Assembly: GCA_947629855.1 (NCBI GenBank) | Contig: CANRFI010000051.1 | Location: 1 to 6,559 of the forward strand | Direction: 5' to 3' | Length of the DNA stretch: 6,559 bases | Source of the DNA: an uncultured Clostridia bacterium | Lineage (GTDB): Bacteria; Bacillota_A; Clostridia; TANB77; CAG-508 | Part shown: piece after piece, positions 6,118 to 6,559 of the stretch | Numbering within the stretch: the stretch's first letter is position 1 | How the letters are laid out: each line of letters starts with the position of its first letter | Notes under the pieces: model-generated | What the model saw: only the letters and a program-made list of their open reading frames with translations | What the model was told of the DNA's origin: nothing | Database searches by the model: none | Position numbers and translations under genes: made by a program

Positions 6118-6559
6118 ATGTACAAAAAATTATTAATCAGTTTTATTATTCTTGTTACTGCCATATTTTCTTTTTCTATTTGTTTAGCAAATGATGACGG
6201 TATGAAGGATGCTGTAAATGATGTTCGAAATGTAGTAGGTGGTGCTGAAAATGCTGTTGAAAATGCTGTAAATGATATTTCTAATACTTCTAAAGATGCA
6301 ACAAACGATATGAGTGAAGGTTTAAATAATGTTGGAAATACAATGATGGAAAATGGTGATAATAACAATACTCAAAAAGATACAAACAACAATACAACCG
6401 AAGGTATGATGAACAATAATTATACTGCTACTAGAACTGCTACAACAGATACTACATTTATGGGTATGAATTCAACTGCTTGGACTTGGCTTATTATAGG
6501 AATTGCGGCTATAGCAATTATAGCTTTAGTATGGTACTATTCAATGCAAATTAAATCTA
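6118..6559 (+). CDS. Secreted, membrane-anchored Asn-rich protein (cut by the window end)
   Basis: At least 147 aa, with no stop before the window ends; the end is probably near because only a short tail follows the anchor. ATG 6118 lies behind AGGAGG. A signal peptide (MYKKLL, hydrophobic to about 20, ICLA before a likely cleavage near 24) leads into a repetitive stretch (about 30-78). There VNDV, AENAVENAVND and SKDATNDM alternate small/hydrophobic and polar residues, as in amphipathic helical repeats. An Asn/Thr-rich linker follows (80-118), then a membrane segment (about 121-141, starting AWTW) and a short tail, YYSMQIKS. The plan is the same as the gene before it, so the two may be co-functioning surface proteins, though sequence identity is low. 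The function is unknown. Its CGG is split as GAC GGT and needs no shift. Confidence 0.78.
   Translation, partial: MYKKLLISFIILVTAIFSFSICLANDDGMKDAVNDVRNVVGGAENAVENAVNDISNTSKDATNDMSEGLNNVGNTMMENGDNNNTQKDTNNNTTEGMMNNNYTATRTATTDTTFMGMNSTAWTWLIIGIAAIAIIALVWYYSMQIKS

Noticed and set aside
5768..6368. Minus-strand open frames 5768..5980 and 6087..6368
   Set aside because: They are shadows of the two plus-strand surface protein genes, with no ribosome binding site and low-complexity content.
1..6559. CRISPR arrays, tRNA or rRNA genes, insertion sequences
   Set aside because: No spaced direct repeats, cloverleaf-like sequence with a TTCRA loop, or transposase features were seen in the window. The tRNA expected to explain the recoding is therefore not here.

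Overview
The window is very AT-rich DNA with clostridial-style signals: strong AGGAGG ribosome binding sites, TTGACA/TATAAT promoters, short U-tailed terminators and codons mostly ending in A or T. With a trimeric NAD-linked [FeFe] hydrogenase, this points to an anaerobic fermentative low-GC Firmicute (Clostridia or a relative). The exact taxon is inference.

Layout. The left three quarters (81..4741) is one minus-strand operon read right to left: hydC (4741..4230), hydB (4204..2341), a small unrecognised membrane protein (2311..1838) and hydA (1833..81). Gaps are short and each gene has its own Shine-Dalgarno. Together HydA, HydB and HydC should form a soluble bifurcating-type hydrogenase that links NAD(H) and ferredoxin to H2. 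A divergent promoter region (4742..4918) separates the operon from three plus-strand genes, each with its own signals: a DUF5684-like membrane protein (4919..5380) and two secreted, Asn/Thr/Asp-rich proteins with a C-terminal membrane anchor (5556..5954, and 6118 to beyond the window end).

Main observation. None of the three hydrogenase genes is open in one frame. hydC needs two +1 shifts, hydB four and hydA one. All seven have the same form: the zero frame meets a CGG codon, and skipping its C lets GGN be read as the conserved glycine. With only these seven bases skipped, the genes become full-length proteins of 169, 619 and 583 aa with every family motif present and all lengths adding up exactly. 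By eye, no in-frame CGG elsewhere in the window is used as a normal codon. The other CGG triplets found are split across codon boundaries (three are NNC GGN, one is ACG GTT) and cause no shift. CGA, CGC, CGT and AGG are all used as ordinary arginine codons.

The simplest biological reading is that CGG is unassigned or very poorly read here, and CGGN is decoded as glycine by efficient +1 frameshifting or by a quadruplet-reading tRNA. The closest precedent I know is the AGG-linked shifting in Perkinsus mitochondrial cox1. A systematic sequencing artefact is the main rival. Against it, the 8-mer AACTGGAG occurs intact about 20 bases upstream of the hydA site, where the same 8-mer carries the extra C.
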